From: Chloroflexota bacterium | Lineage (GTDB): Bacteria; Chloroflexota; Anaerolineae; B4-G1 | Assembly: GCA_024232355.1 (NCBI GenBank) | Contig: JAAEPW010001280.1 | Coordinates: 1-16,949 of the forward strand | Reading direction: 5' to 3' | DNA: 16,949 nucleotides | Part shown: positions 1 to 7,336 of the stretch, piece after piece | Numbering within the stretch: the first letter of the stretch is position 1 | Layout of the letters: every line of letters begins with the position of its first letter | Position numbers and translations under genes: made by a program | Notes under the pieces: model-generated | The model's database searches: none | Seen by the model: only the letters and a program-made list of their open reading frames with translations | What the model was told of the DNA's origin: nothing

Positions 1-115
1 CGCTGCCTCCCTGTTTTTGTTTTGCCGACCTTCCGTTGGCAATTCTACACCAGTTTGGCTTCGCTTTCCAGCACCTTGCTGATCTTCCCCGTTTTCTTGT
101 CCCTTCCTGGATTAA
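1..115. other. Left edge, no recognisable gene
   Basis: All six frames were read. Nothing of convincing length or familiar sequence is present. On the minus strand a 20-codon stop-to-stop stretch ends at about position 45 and contains GRDKKTGKISKVLESEAKLV, which reads like protein but is too short to assign. This may be the tail of a broken gene or the edge of an element that truncated the neighbouring methyltransferase. That is inference only. Confidence 0.4.
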
Positions 116-493
116 TTCAAGAGTCTCTATAGAGAATATCTCCCGCACGAATTTTCCAACGTACAAAATAAAGCAAGCAACAAACCTGCCCTGAACACAC
201 ACATAGGTTTGGAGAGCATACTGAGTGAGGCTGGATTTTTAGATATCAGGATCGTGTCTGAAACAGAGGTGTTTGTATACGAGCGCCAAGAGGATTGGTG
301 GACACAGTTGTGGTCCACGATAGATTGCTACTTTTTGGAGAAAATCCAAGGCTTGGGCAAAAAAAGTATGGACAGCTTTAGGGACCAAGCCTACACGCTG
401 CTTCAAGATTATGAGCGTGACGATGGTTTTCATCTTGGCATGTCTGTAATCTTTGCTGTTGGTGTCAACGCCCACAAGAGTAAGGATATTTAG
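116..493 (+). pseudogene. C-terminal remnant of SAM-dependent methyltransferase
   Basis: The frame is open from just after a TAA at 113-115 to the TAG at 491-493, about 125 codons. The segment GLESILSEAGFLDIRI, followed by FVYERQEDWWTQLWS and a closing DGFHLGMSVIFAVG strand, matches from memory the last third of class I (UbiE/Coq5-like) methyltransferases, where an 'EAGF.dv' helix-strand is followed by 'W..LWS'. The glycine-rich SAM-binding motif I and the rest of the Rossmann half, normally another 150 or so residues upstream, are missing, and no upstream frame continues them. The only possible start in this part is a TTG at 209 without a good ribosome site. I therefore read it as a truncated, probably non-functional gene and not as a 94-aa protein. 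It is more AT-rich than the genes downstream. The truncation could lie at an old insertion or deletion breakpoint near 116. Confidence 0.6.
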
Positions 494-534
494 CAAATCC
501 TTTACTAGTGTTTTACTCTACGAGGATCAAACCA

Positions 535-543
535 TGTTATAAT
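535..543 (+). promoter_or_regulatory. Extended -10 promoter for the giant surface protein gene
   Basis: TGTTATAAT at 535-543 is a perfect TG-N-TATAAT extended -10 element. No good -35 lies at 17 bases. TTTACT at 512-517 is 20 bases upstream, and a second TTTACT at 501-506 lies exactly one helical turn (11 bases) before it, which could be an activator site. Transcription would start near 550, giving a leader of about 240 bases before the ATG at 791. The element follows the methyltransferase remnant and is the only strong promoter seen before the large gene. Confidence 0.55.
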
Positions 544-790
544 AGCTCAGTTACGCAGACTGAAGGCGGATATTCCGTATAGTCAAAGAGAAAGCAAACA
601 TGTGGAACACTGCTGATACAAAAATTTCCTGTTATTGGTACCTTTTATTCTTCTCAATTCCTTCTTATTTTTTTCCCATTACAAATTATTGTGAATATCT
701 ATCACTCTGGGCATCTCGTATTTGGCTCAAACAAGTACGTGCCGGTCCAGAAAAACTAAAACAAGCCGCACTACAAAGGGAGGAAAACCA
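544..790 (+). other. Long AT-rich leader, no gene
   Basis: This is a non-coding stretch between the putative promoter and the start of the surface protein gene, with T-rich runs at about 650-680. A 249-base open frame at 600-848 runs out of phase into the large gene, has no ribosome site and has no protein-like pattern, so it is not called. I see no riboswitch fold I recognise. The length suggests a regulated or structured 5' UTR, but nothing specific can be supported. Confidence 0.4.
778..784 (+). promoter_or_regulatory. Ribosome binding site fixing the start at 791
   Basis: GGGAGGA at 778-784 sits six bases before the ATG at 791, a near-ideal Shine-Dalgarno. It decides the start. The open frame extends upstream to 722, but that extension has no ribosome site, and starting at 791 puts the signal peptide at the very N-terminus. 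Confidence 0.85.
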
Positions 791-3700
791 ATGCGTTATA
801 GCAACCTTTTTATCAAAAGCCGATGGATTATGTGGAGACTGGCTCTAGCCGGGGTATTGTTAATCCTGTCAGCGAGCCTGGTCCTGGCCTTGCAAGTCGA
901 GGAACTGTTCGAGTTAGATGGCAATACAGTCGATGACTCTCCCACAACCCCACCTGATGACTGGGACAATCCCCAAAATGCCCATACGAGCGCATTTGTG
1001 GTCGATGGAGCCAATCCGCCTGCTGATACAACCTATTCCTGGGGCTATGGTTCTAGGGACTATAAAGATATCCATCATTGGCGGCATACGGGCAATGATC
1101 GAGCATCGGACAAGCACGAACTCACCAATGCCTATGCTGCCGCTTATGCGCACAATGATGATCTGATCGTCTACTTTGGTGCCGACCGCTACGCCAGCAC
1201 TGGCGACTCTCAGATCGGCTTTTGGTTCTTTCAAAACTCGATTGGCCTCAACCCTGATGGAACCTTTAGCGGTGACCACGAGGTGGGTGACATCCTCGTC
1301 CTCGGTGACTTTGCAGCAGGGGGCAAGATCAACGGGATCAAGGTCTACAAGTGGGTAGGATGGCACAACCCTTACGGTCCTCTTGAATTCGTCGCACAGG
1401 GCGCCGACTGTGATGATGCGCCACTTGGCGAGAATCACGTCGTTTGCGCGACAGTGAATGACGAGGAAACAAACGCTCTCTGGAATTACACGCCCAAGTT
1501 CGGTAATCCCAGCAGCTTTCCCACCGGGACGTTTTACGAGGGAGGAATGAACCTGAGCGCGCTCTTGGGCCAAGAGATCGGCTGCTTTTCTAGCTTTTTG
1601 GCCGAGACCCGCTCATCGTCTTCTATCTATGCCTGGCGCAAAGATTTTGCTCTGGGAACGTTCAACACCTGTGCCGACGCTCGAATCAGCATCAGCCCAT
1701 CTGGGGCCGCCAACCAGGTGGGGACCGATCATACACTAACGATCTTGGTCGAGAAAAAAGACGCCAGCACCGGCTTTGATTGGGGACCAGTCAACGGTGT
1801 GCCAGTTCAAGCCTTGTTAGAAAACTCTGACGGCAGCACGGGCGATTTTGTCAACGCCGTCGATGTCTGCACGACCGTCGATGGAACTTGTACGATGAGC
1901 GTCAACTCGCCAACGACCGGGCGTACCGTCGTGTCGGCAACGGCCGCGATCTCTCTTACGAACGGCTCTGTCCTGACCCGTTCCACCAATGGAGAGGCCC
2001 CAAACTCTGGCTCTGCTGCCAAACGTTGGGTGGACGTCCAGTTGACGCTGACTCCGGCCCAGGGTGCCAACCAGGTGGGAACCGATCATGTCATTGTAGC
2101 TGCTTTGGCCTTTGACTATGGAGATGGCGCGGGCTTTGTCCCTGCACCTGCTGGGGAGACAGTCTCATTTGCTATTGATGGCGGGCCGGGTAGCCTGGTC
2201 AGTCCTACCTGCCAGACGAGCGGCGATGGTACTTGTTCCGTTGTTCTTCAGTCCGATGCGACTGGACTGACCACAGTCTCTGTATCGTGGTCTGGCTCTA
2301 TCGTCACTATGGATGGCACAGCTTTGGCCTCCGCCACTGCCAATCTGGTGAGCGTGCGTTGGGTGGATGCCCGGTTGACGCTCGCTCCACCCAGTGCGGC
2401 CAACCAGGTGGGAACCGATCACGTCATCGTCGGCACTTTGATCTTTGACTATGGAGACGGCGCGGGCTTTGTCCCTGCCCCCGCTGGGGAGACAATAGTG
2501 TTCGCCAAAGATGGTCCAGGCAACTTGACCATCTCTGATTGCCAGGTCGGTGTTGATGGCACCTGTTCCGTCGTCCTCCAATCGGGTGACACTGGATTGA
2601 CCACAGTCTCCGCCTCGTGGTCGGGAGACATTGACACCGCCGAGGGGGTAGCTGTGGCCTCTGCCAACGCTGTCCCAGCGAGAAAGCGTTGGGTAGACGC
2701 TCGCCTATCCCTCACCCCAATCACGGATACTAACCAGATTCTCACCTTCCACGCCATCACCGCCACCCTAGAGTTCGACTATGGGGACGGCGCGAGTTTC
2801 ATCCCAGCCCCGGTTGGAGAACCTGTGACTTTTACCATAGACAGTGGCCCAGGCAGCCTGATCAGCGACAACTGCGAGACCCTCGGAGAGTATGACGTGT
2901 GCCTCCAGGCCAGCGAGACGGAAACCATCACTCTTGTGTCTTTTAGGACAGGGGTAACGGAAATATCCGCTTCCTGGTCTGGCACAATCAACACCGCCGA
3001 GGGAGAGGCTTTGGCTTCCGCCGGTGCTGATCCAGCGAATACGCGCTGGCAGGATGCCCGGTTGCGGCCAAGTGGGTTTGGGAATGACTCTTTTGAACCG
3101 AATGGCAAACCCGGGGAGGCCACGCCTGTTCTGTCAGGAGAGCCCATTGCTTCGTTCCTGAGCCATCCGCTTGATTTCGACTTTTACACTGTCACCATTA
3201 CCACGACCTCTTGGATCACCATCAACCTGAGCAACTTGCCCGCTGATTACGACATTATGGTGTTCGCTGATCTGTTGCAGGAAATACCGCCAGAGGCCAA
3301 TGAGCGCGCGTTTGGTGAATTTCAGAACACCGAAGTGGTCAATTCAACAGGCCAGTTGATGGACATTGGACAGGTATCGGCCATTGGGCAATTGATGGAT
3401 ATTGGACAGGTATCGGCCATTGGTCAATTGATGGACATCGGCCAACTAATGGACATTGGTCAATTGATGGACATTGGACAGGTATCTGCCATCGGCCAAC
3501 TGATGGACATTGGACAGGTATCGGCCATTGGTCAATTGATGGACATTGGACAGGTATCGGCCATTGGTCAATTGATGGACATCGGCCAACTGATGGACAT
3601 TGGCCAACTGATGGACATTGGCCAGTTGATGGACATCTCTGCCAATTTCAATACCGGTGACGAGCTGGCGACGTTCCTCGCCATCAATGCACCTGCACAA

Positions 3701-6700
3701 TACCATATTCTGGTTTTCAGTGCCTCAGGCGCTTTTAGCTCCGAATCGTATACGCTCCAGGTACAGGTGGAGCCACTTTTAGACGGTGATTGCACCTGGT
3801 TGCCGCCGTATCCAGAGGGTGCGCCAGGACAAGTCTATGCTGGTATCCCGTCTACCCGCACACTGATCTTGACTCACAAAGGTCGCCTGGAAGCGACACA
3901 CGGCGTTACAAGGACCGATGCCTTGATCTCTAGACTGCACGATCTGGCCGATCATCCGTCGGTGGCGGGCGTTGTTGTCCCGGTTGAGACGGACCCAACA
4001 GTCGCAGCCGCATACACGGACTGGAACGCCAACTATTGCAACGTCGGGGCAGCCAATAATGTAGCGGTCGCAATCCGGAGCTTGATCGACAGCTATGTGA
4101 CAACCCACAACGTGGACTATATCGTGATTGCCGGTGGCGACGACATCATTCCCTTCTACCGGGTACCGGACGAGGTCAAGATCTCCAACGAACGGGATTA
4201 CCTGGCGACATCGGGGGCCTTGCCCGATAGCCCCTTATTCTGGGGTTTGCAGAATGGGTATATCTCGACCGATAACTTTTACGCCGATGACGATCCGTTG
4301 CTATGGCGCGGGCGCAAGCTGTACGTTCCCGACCATGCCATCGGCCGGCTGGTCGAGACGCCCGACGAGATGATGGCAACCATCGACAACTTTGTCGCGT
4401 CTAACGCAGAGGTGACGGTGACGAGTTGCCTGGTGACCGCCTACGACTTTATGATCGACAGCGGCGAGGTCATCAGCGGTACGCTAGGCGGTTTTGGCTT
4501 GGCGCCGGCCACGCTGATCAACGATACGTGGACCCGCAGTGACATGCTCGATAAATGGCAACCTCTCGGCCCTCCAGTTGACCTGGTCTCGATCAATGCT
4601 CACTTTGGACATTGGTACGCTGTGCCCGCGTCTGGGAACGATGGAGTGTTCAGCTTGGACGTCGTCAACAGCACCAACCAGATCGCCTACTCGATGGGCT
4701 GTCACAGCGGCCTGAACGTACCCGATGCCAGCGTGGGCATTCCGCTATTCCAGTTTGATTTCCCACAGGCGTTTGCACGGCAAGGTGCGGCGGCCTGGGT
4801 GGCCAATACCGGCTACGGTTACGGCGTGGATGATGCTGTGGCCGCTTCGGAGCAATTGATGCTTTTCTTTACGCAAGAGTTGGGTGTTAAAGATCATGTT
4901 GACGTCGGGCAGGCGCTGGTCAATGCCAAGCAGCGTTATGTGGGCAGCGCGGTCGCCGGTGGCTTTGGCGTATACGACGAAAAGGTGATGATCGAACCCA
5001 CCCTCTATGGCCTGCCGATGCACCGTGTCTCTGTACCAAATCCGCAGCCTATCGGCGGTGGCGCGGTTACAGTAGAACAAGGTTTACAGTTCCCGCTGGA
5101 CGATCTGCTCGGCATCTCTATCACGGTAGGATTGGATCATACGCGCCACGATACCAATAACGGCACGTATTTCTCCCTAGGAGGGGAGGTGCAGGCGTGG
5201 CCCGGTCGACCGGTCCAGCCGCGCGCTTCTGCTCTGCTCACCCAGATCGACAACTATTCGCCGCGCGGGCAGTTGCTAATCAGCGCCACATACTCGGACA
5301 CCTCCGCCTTTGACCCGGTGGTCACCATTCCGCTCACCGATACCGACATGCCCGAGCCGACGTTCAGTGCCTACGGATGGTCTCCACCCAAGTTCTGGGC
5401 GACCAATCGCTTTGGCAACCAAGACCGTCTCACCCTGGTGGCAGGGCAGTACAACGCGAACCGTTCGGTCGAACGACTGTACAGCAGTATGACGTTGGAG
5501 ACCTATTACACGACCGACACATCCGACTATCAGGCTCCCTTCATCTGGGGGACCGGCAGCACGATCGACAGCAGTGGGAACATTACCTTTGCGGTGGCGG
5601 TAACGGACGCCGTGCGCGTGCTGGTCGTCTACAGTGTGCCTGATCCCAGCGGCGACGGCACTGGTTCGTTGCAGAGCATTGATTTGGAGCCAAGTGAGGC
5701 AAACCGCGCACTGTGGATCGGCAGCGTGTCCGGCCTAACCCCCGAGACCGAGTATTTTGCGCAAGCGATGGATGCCGCAGGAAACGTGGGGGTCAGTGCC
5801 AAAGAAGCGTTCCTGCCCGTCGATAGTACCAGATTTGATGCCATTAGGCCTGTTTCCACAGCCCACACCTTTGTCGCCAGCCTCAAGTTCGACCGAGGTG
5901 ACGGCAATGGTCTCCAACCGGTTGCCGACGGGACCAAGCCCACCGCCGTATCATTGACAGGGGTTGGTGCAATCGATTCAGACACGTGCGCTACCACCGG
6001 CACCGTAAATGGCGAGTGTGAGGTCGTCGTCACCTCGACAGAGGTTGGGAATTCCACTCTGACCTTTGATTGGAATGAGGACGTTTCCAACTCGTCGATT
6101 GATTACACTGTGGCCTGGTGGGCGGGATCCATCGCCATCGCCAAACAGGTTGAACTGGGTCCCTTTACCACCAGCACCGAGGTCTGTTTCACTCTCTCAC
6201 GGACCGATGGCGATCTCGTTACCACCAGCGACGTTGAGCAGTGCTTTACGTTTGTCCCAGAAAGCACCGCGCACACCTACCGGTGGGAGAATCTGGCCGC
6301 CGGGACCTACAGCTTGTTCGAAACCGTCAATGCTCCCTATGCGGCCATGTCTCCAAATCCGATCACGGACATCATTGTAGATGATGCCCGCCAGAACGTG
6401 CTCGTACCGACTGTTGAGAACCTACTGCCCCCCGGCGAGCTACTCGTTGAAAAGCTAGACGCCTATGGCAACTTGTGGACGGACCCGGATGTGACCTTTG
6501 AGGTCTATGCTTGTGGTGATGATCTCGACTGCACGTCGCTGGAGGGCTTGGCGACCACCGTGGTGATCTCTCAGGGCAATAACCCGGCCTCGGTTACCCT
6601 GGAAGAAGGCCAGTACCTGGTTCGGGAGATCGTGCCCGACGGCTTTATGGCTAAACCAGATGATGAGCAAATCGTCCAAGTGATCGCTGGCCAGACATCC

Positions 6701-7072
6701 AACGTTGTTTTCACCAATATAGGGGCCACGGCGGGCTGCTCGCCTTATTTTTGGAGGTATCGTCCCTGGATGTGGAACACTTTGGCCGGAGTAGATCCAA
6801 ACGCCCGTTTCAACGACACCTTTGACGTTCACTTTTACTTTGGTTGGCTGCGGCTCAAGTATGCGATCTGGCTGCGTGGCGGCAGCTTTGCCAAGTTGAC
6901 TCGGCATGGTGTGGCGGCGCTGCTCAACGCGCGGAGCGGCATCGGCTATCCCTATACAGAGGAAGAGGTTATCGCTATAGTTCAAAGTGGCCTGGCCTTT
7001 GACTACACACCCGGCGAACCAGAAGCAACAACATTGGCCAACGCCAACAAATTGGGGTGTCCACTCAGATAA
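791..7072 (+). CDS. Giant secreted multidomain protein with gingipain-like (C25) peptidase domain
   Basis: 2093 aa. Start chosen by the Shine-Dalgarno at 778. Residues 1-33 form a Sec signal peptide (basic n-region, hydrophobic 17-31, likely cleavage after Ala33). Residues about 36-295 resemble an N-terminal domain of prealbumin-fold surface proteins (motifs YFGADRY, GFWFF, FLAETRSS). About 297-753 are four Ig-like repeats of 110-118 aa, each opening near 'ANQVGTDH' or a variant. About 765-994 is a PPC-like domain (DSFEPN start, YTLQVQV end) interrupted by sixteen hexapeptides at 854-949. About 1016-1415 resembles peptidase family C25 (gingipain): a candidate catalytic His1271 (in AHFGHW) and Cys1304 (in SMGCHSG) lie 33 residues apart. 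About 1682-1780 is another Ig-like repeat; 1779-1880 and 1882-1977 are SpaA-like prealbumin folds. The C-terminus (GCSPYFW, HGVAALLNA, Y.YTEEEVIAIVQ) matches from memory the degenerate 'GCTPGYWK' end domain of surface proteins. No LPXTG, PEP-CTERM or C-terminal membrane anchor is seen. Expected role: extracellular protease or adhesin; activity is inferred. It is a single-gene unit closed by its own terminator. Confidence 0.8.
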   Translation: MRYSNLFIKSRWIMWRLALAGVLLILSASLVLALQVEELFELDGNTVDDSPTTPPDDWDNPQNAHTSAFVVDGANPPADTTYSWGYGSRDYKDIHHWRHTGNDRASDKHELTNAYAAAYAHNDDLIVYFGADRYASTGDSQIGFWFFQNSIGLNPDGTFSGDHEVGDILVLGDFAAGGKINGIKVYKWVGWHNPYGPLEFVAQGADCDDAPLGENHVVCATVNDEETNALWNYTPKFGNPSSFPTGTFYEGGMNLSALLGQEIGCFSSFLAETRSSSSIYAWRKDFALGTFNTCADARISISPSGAANQVGTDHTLTILVEKKDASTGFDWGPVNGVPVQALLENSDGSTGDFVNAVDVCTTVDGTCTMSVNSPTTGRTVVSATAAISLTNGSVLTRSTNGEAPNSGSAAKRWVDVQLTLTPAQGANQVGTDHVIVAALAFDYGDGAGFVPAPAGETVSFAIDGGPGSLVSPTCQTSGDGTCSVVLQSDATGLTTVSVSWSGSIVTMDGTALASATANLVSVRWVDARLTLAPPSAANQVGTDHVIVGTLIFDYGDGAGFVPAPAGETIVFAKDGPGNLTISDCQVGVDGTCSVVLQSGDTGLTTVSASWSGDIDTAEGVAVASANAVPARKRWVDARLSLTPITDTNQILTFHAITATLEFDYGDGASFIPAPVGEPVTFTIDSGPGSLISDNCETLGEYDVCLQASETETITLVSFRTGVTEISASWSGTINTAEGEALASAGADPANTRWQDARLRPSGFGNDSFEPNGKPGEATPVLSGEPIASFLSHPLDFDFYTVTITTTSWITINLSNLPADYDIMVFADLLQEIPPEANERAFGEFQNTEVVNSTGQLMDIGQVSAIGQLMDIGQVSAIGQLMDIGQLMDIGQLMDIGQVSAIGQLMDIGQVSAIGQLMDIGQVSAIGQLMDIGQLMDIGQLMDIGQLMDISANFNTGDELATFLAINAPAQYHILVFSASGAFSSESYTLQVQVEPLLDGDCTWLPPYPEGAPGQVYAGIPSTRTLILTHKGRLEATHGVTRTDALISRLHDLADHPSVAGVVVPVETDPTVAAAYTDWNANYCNVGAANNVAVAIRSLIDSYVTTHNVDYIVIAGGDDIIPFYRVPDEVKISNERDYLATSGALPDSPLFWGLQNGYISTDNFYADDDPLLWRGRKLYVPDHAIGRLVETPDEMMATIDNFVASNAEVTVTSCLVTAYDFMIDSGEVISGTLGGFGLAPATLINDTWTRSDMLDKWQPLGPPVDLVSINAHFGHWYAVPASGNDGVFSLDVVNSTNQIAYSMGCHSGLNVPDASVGIPLFQFDFPQAFARQGAAAWVANTGYGYGVDDAVAASEQLMLFFTQELGVKDHVDVGQALVNAKQRYVGSAVAGGFGVYDEKVMIEPTLYGLPMHRVSVPNPQPIGGGAVTVEQGLQFPLDDLLGISITVGLDHTRHDTNNGTYFSLGGEVQAWPGRPVQPRASALLTQIDNYSPRGQLLISATYSDTSAFDPVVTIPLTDTDMPEPTFSAYGWSPPKFWATNRFGNQDRLTLVAGQYNANRSVERLYSSMTLETYYTTDTSDYQAPFIWGTGSTIDSSGNITFAVAVTDAVRVLVVYSVPDPSGDGTGSLQSIDLEPSEANRALWIGSVSGLTPETEYFAQAMDAAGNVGVSAKEAFLPVDSTRFDAIRPVSTAHTFVASLKFDRGDGNGLQPVADGTKPTAVSLTGVGAIDSDTCATTGTVNGECEVVVTSTEVGNSTLTFDWNEDVSNSSIDYTVAWWAGSIAIAKQVELGPFTTSTEVCFTLSRTDGDLVTTSDVEQCFTFVPESTAHTYRWENLAAGTYSLFETVNAPYAAMSPNPITDIIVDDARQNVLVPTVENLLPPGELLVEKLDAYGNLWTDPDVTFEVYACGDDLDCTSLEGLATTVVISQGNNPASVTLEEGQYLVREIVPDGFMAKPDDEQIVQVIAGQTSNVVFTNIGATAGCSPYFWRYRPWMWNTLAGVDPNARFNDTFDVHFYFGWLRLKYAIWLRGGSFAKLTRHGVAALLNARSGIGYPYTEEEVIAIVQSGLAFDYTPGEPEATTLANANKLGCPLR
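1678..3057 (+). repeat. Four tandem Ig-like domain repeats
   Basis: Within the giant protein, four consecutive domains of about 110-118 codons begin near 1678, 2033, 2366 and 2695. Shared marks are ANQVGTDH or TNQILTFH, a DYGDGAGF.PAP.GE loop, a C...G.CSVVL core and a closing SWSG strand. Repeats 2 and 3 are nearly identical in DNA over about 110 bases (2068-2160 compared with 2398-2490), so they arose by recent duplication. Repeat 1 is the most divergent and lacks the DYGDGAGF loop. A related copy with FDRGDGNG lies at about 5836-6080. Confidence 0.75.
3350..3637 (+). repeat. Sixteen 18-bp repeats encoding hexapeptides GQLMDI/GQVSAI
   Basis: 288 bases make exactly sixteen in-frame 18-base units: eleven GQLMDI and five GQVSAI. 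Calling them L and V, the order is L V L V L L L V L V L V L L L L. Units differ only at synonymous codon positions (for example GGC/GGA/GGT/GGG for Gly and TTG/CTA/CTG for Leu), so each hexapeptide type is invariant. The array splits a PPC-like domain between its YDIMVF strand and its last strands. GQVSAI read from its Ile (I-G-Q-V-S-A) fits the left-handed beta-helix hexapeptide rule; GQLMDI fits only partly. The unit length keeps the frame whatever the copy number. Confidence 0.95.
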
Positions 7073-7092
7073 CATATCGTATGTGACGTATC

Positions 7093-7130
7093 AAAGGGGG
7101 TGGCTCTTTTGAGCCGCCCCCTTTCATTTT
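7093..7130 (+). terminator. Rho-independent terminator of the giant protein gene
   Basis: A 14-base-pair stem (left arm 7093-7106, right arm 7111-7124, one G-U pair) encloses a TTTT loop. It is very GC-rich in its middle and is followed by CATTTT. It lies 20 bases after the stop at 7072, so it separates the surface protein gene from the cyclase operon. Confidence 0.9.
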
Positions 7131-7237
7131 GGCTCTACAAATTGATCGAGTAGATGAACCGCAACACGCTTGTAGGAGACAGTGCGCCCGCCGAGCACCC
7201 CACAAATCTGCCTAATCCCCATTTTTTGCTCTCATGG

Positions 7238-7266
7238 TTGCTGGCAATCTTGTTCAGGTGTATACT
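7238..7266 (+). promoter_or_regulatory. Putative sigma-70-type promoter of the cyclase operon
   Basis: TTGCTG (7238-7243) and TATACT (7261-7266) are separated by 17 bases, so transcription would start near 7273, about 64 bases before the ATG at 7337. The -35 matches the consensus only in TTG. This is the best promoter in the 7131-7336 gap. No clear operator or CRP-type palindrome was seen in the gap, which otherwise holds only a weak 5-base-pair hairpin at 7296-7308. Confidence 0.5.
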
Positions 7267-7324
7267 TAATTCAACCCCCTAATGATGCTTTGTGGACTCG
7301 ACCCGAGTTGCAGGGGCTGGATGC

Positions 7325-7329
7325 GGGAG
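7325..7329 (+). promoter_or_regulatory. Ribosome binding site fixing the start at 7337
   Basis: GGGAG at 7325-7329 sits seven bases before the ATG at 7337. The open frame extends to a GTG at 7292, but the resulting 15 extra residues have no counterpart in the two paralogues, whose N-termini align with MTEREQFEQAIAAL from 7337. Confidence 0.8.
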
Positions 7330-7336
7330 AGATCTT

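Noticed and set aside
543..570. tRNA-like segment beginning TAGCTCAGTT
   Set aside because: Only the D-arm-like word is present; there is no acceptor stem, anticodon arm or T-arm.
722..790. Upstream extension of the giant protein frame
   Set aside because: It adds 23 residues before a perfect signal peptide and has no Shine-Dalgarno; the site at 778-784 points to 791.
600..848. 82-aa open frame overlapping the start of the giant protein gene
   Set aside because: It has no ribosome site, no protein-like conservation, and overlaps the well-supported start and signal peptide in another frame.
914..1573. 219-aa open frame on the minus strand
   Set aside because: It is antisense to the well-supported surface protein and has no family resemblance.
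3350..3637. CRISPR-like array of short direct repeats
   Set aside because: Units are contiguous 18-base coding repeats without spacers, in frame with a large protein.
7083..7096. TGTGA half-site as a CRP/cAMP receptor site
   Set aside because: The matching TCACA half is absent, and the site sits between the stop and terminator of the upstream gene, not at the cyclase promoter.
7292..7336. GTG start adding 15 residues to cyclase copy 1
   Set aside because: The paralogues start at the position equivalent to 7337, and a good ribosome site precedes that ATG.
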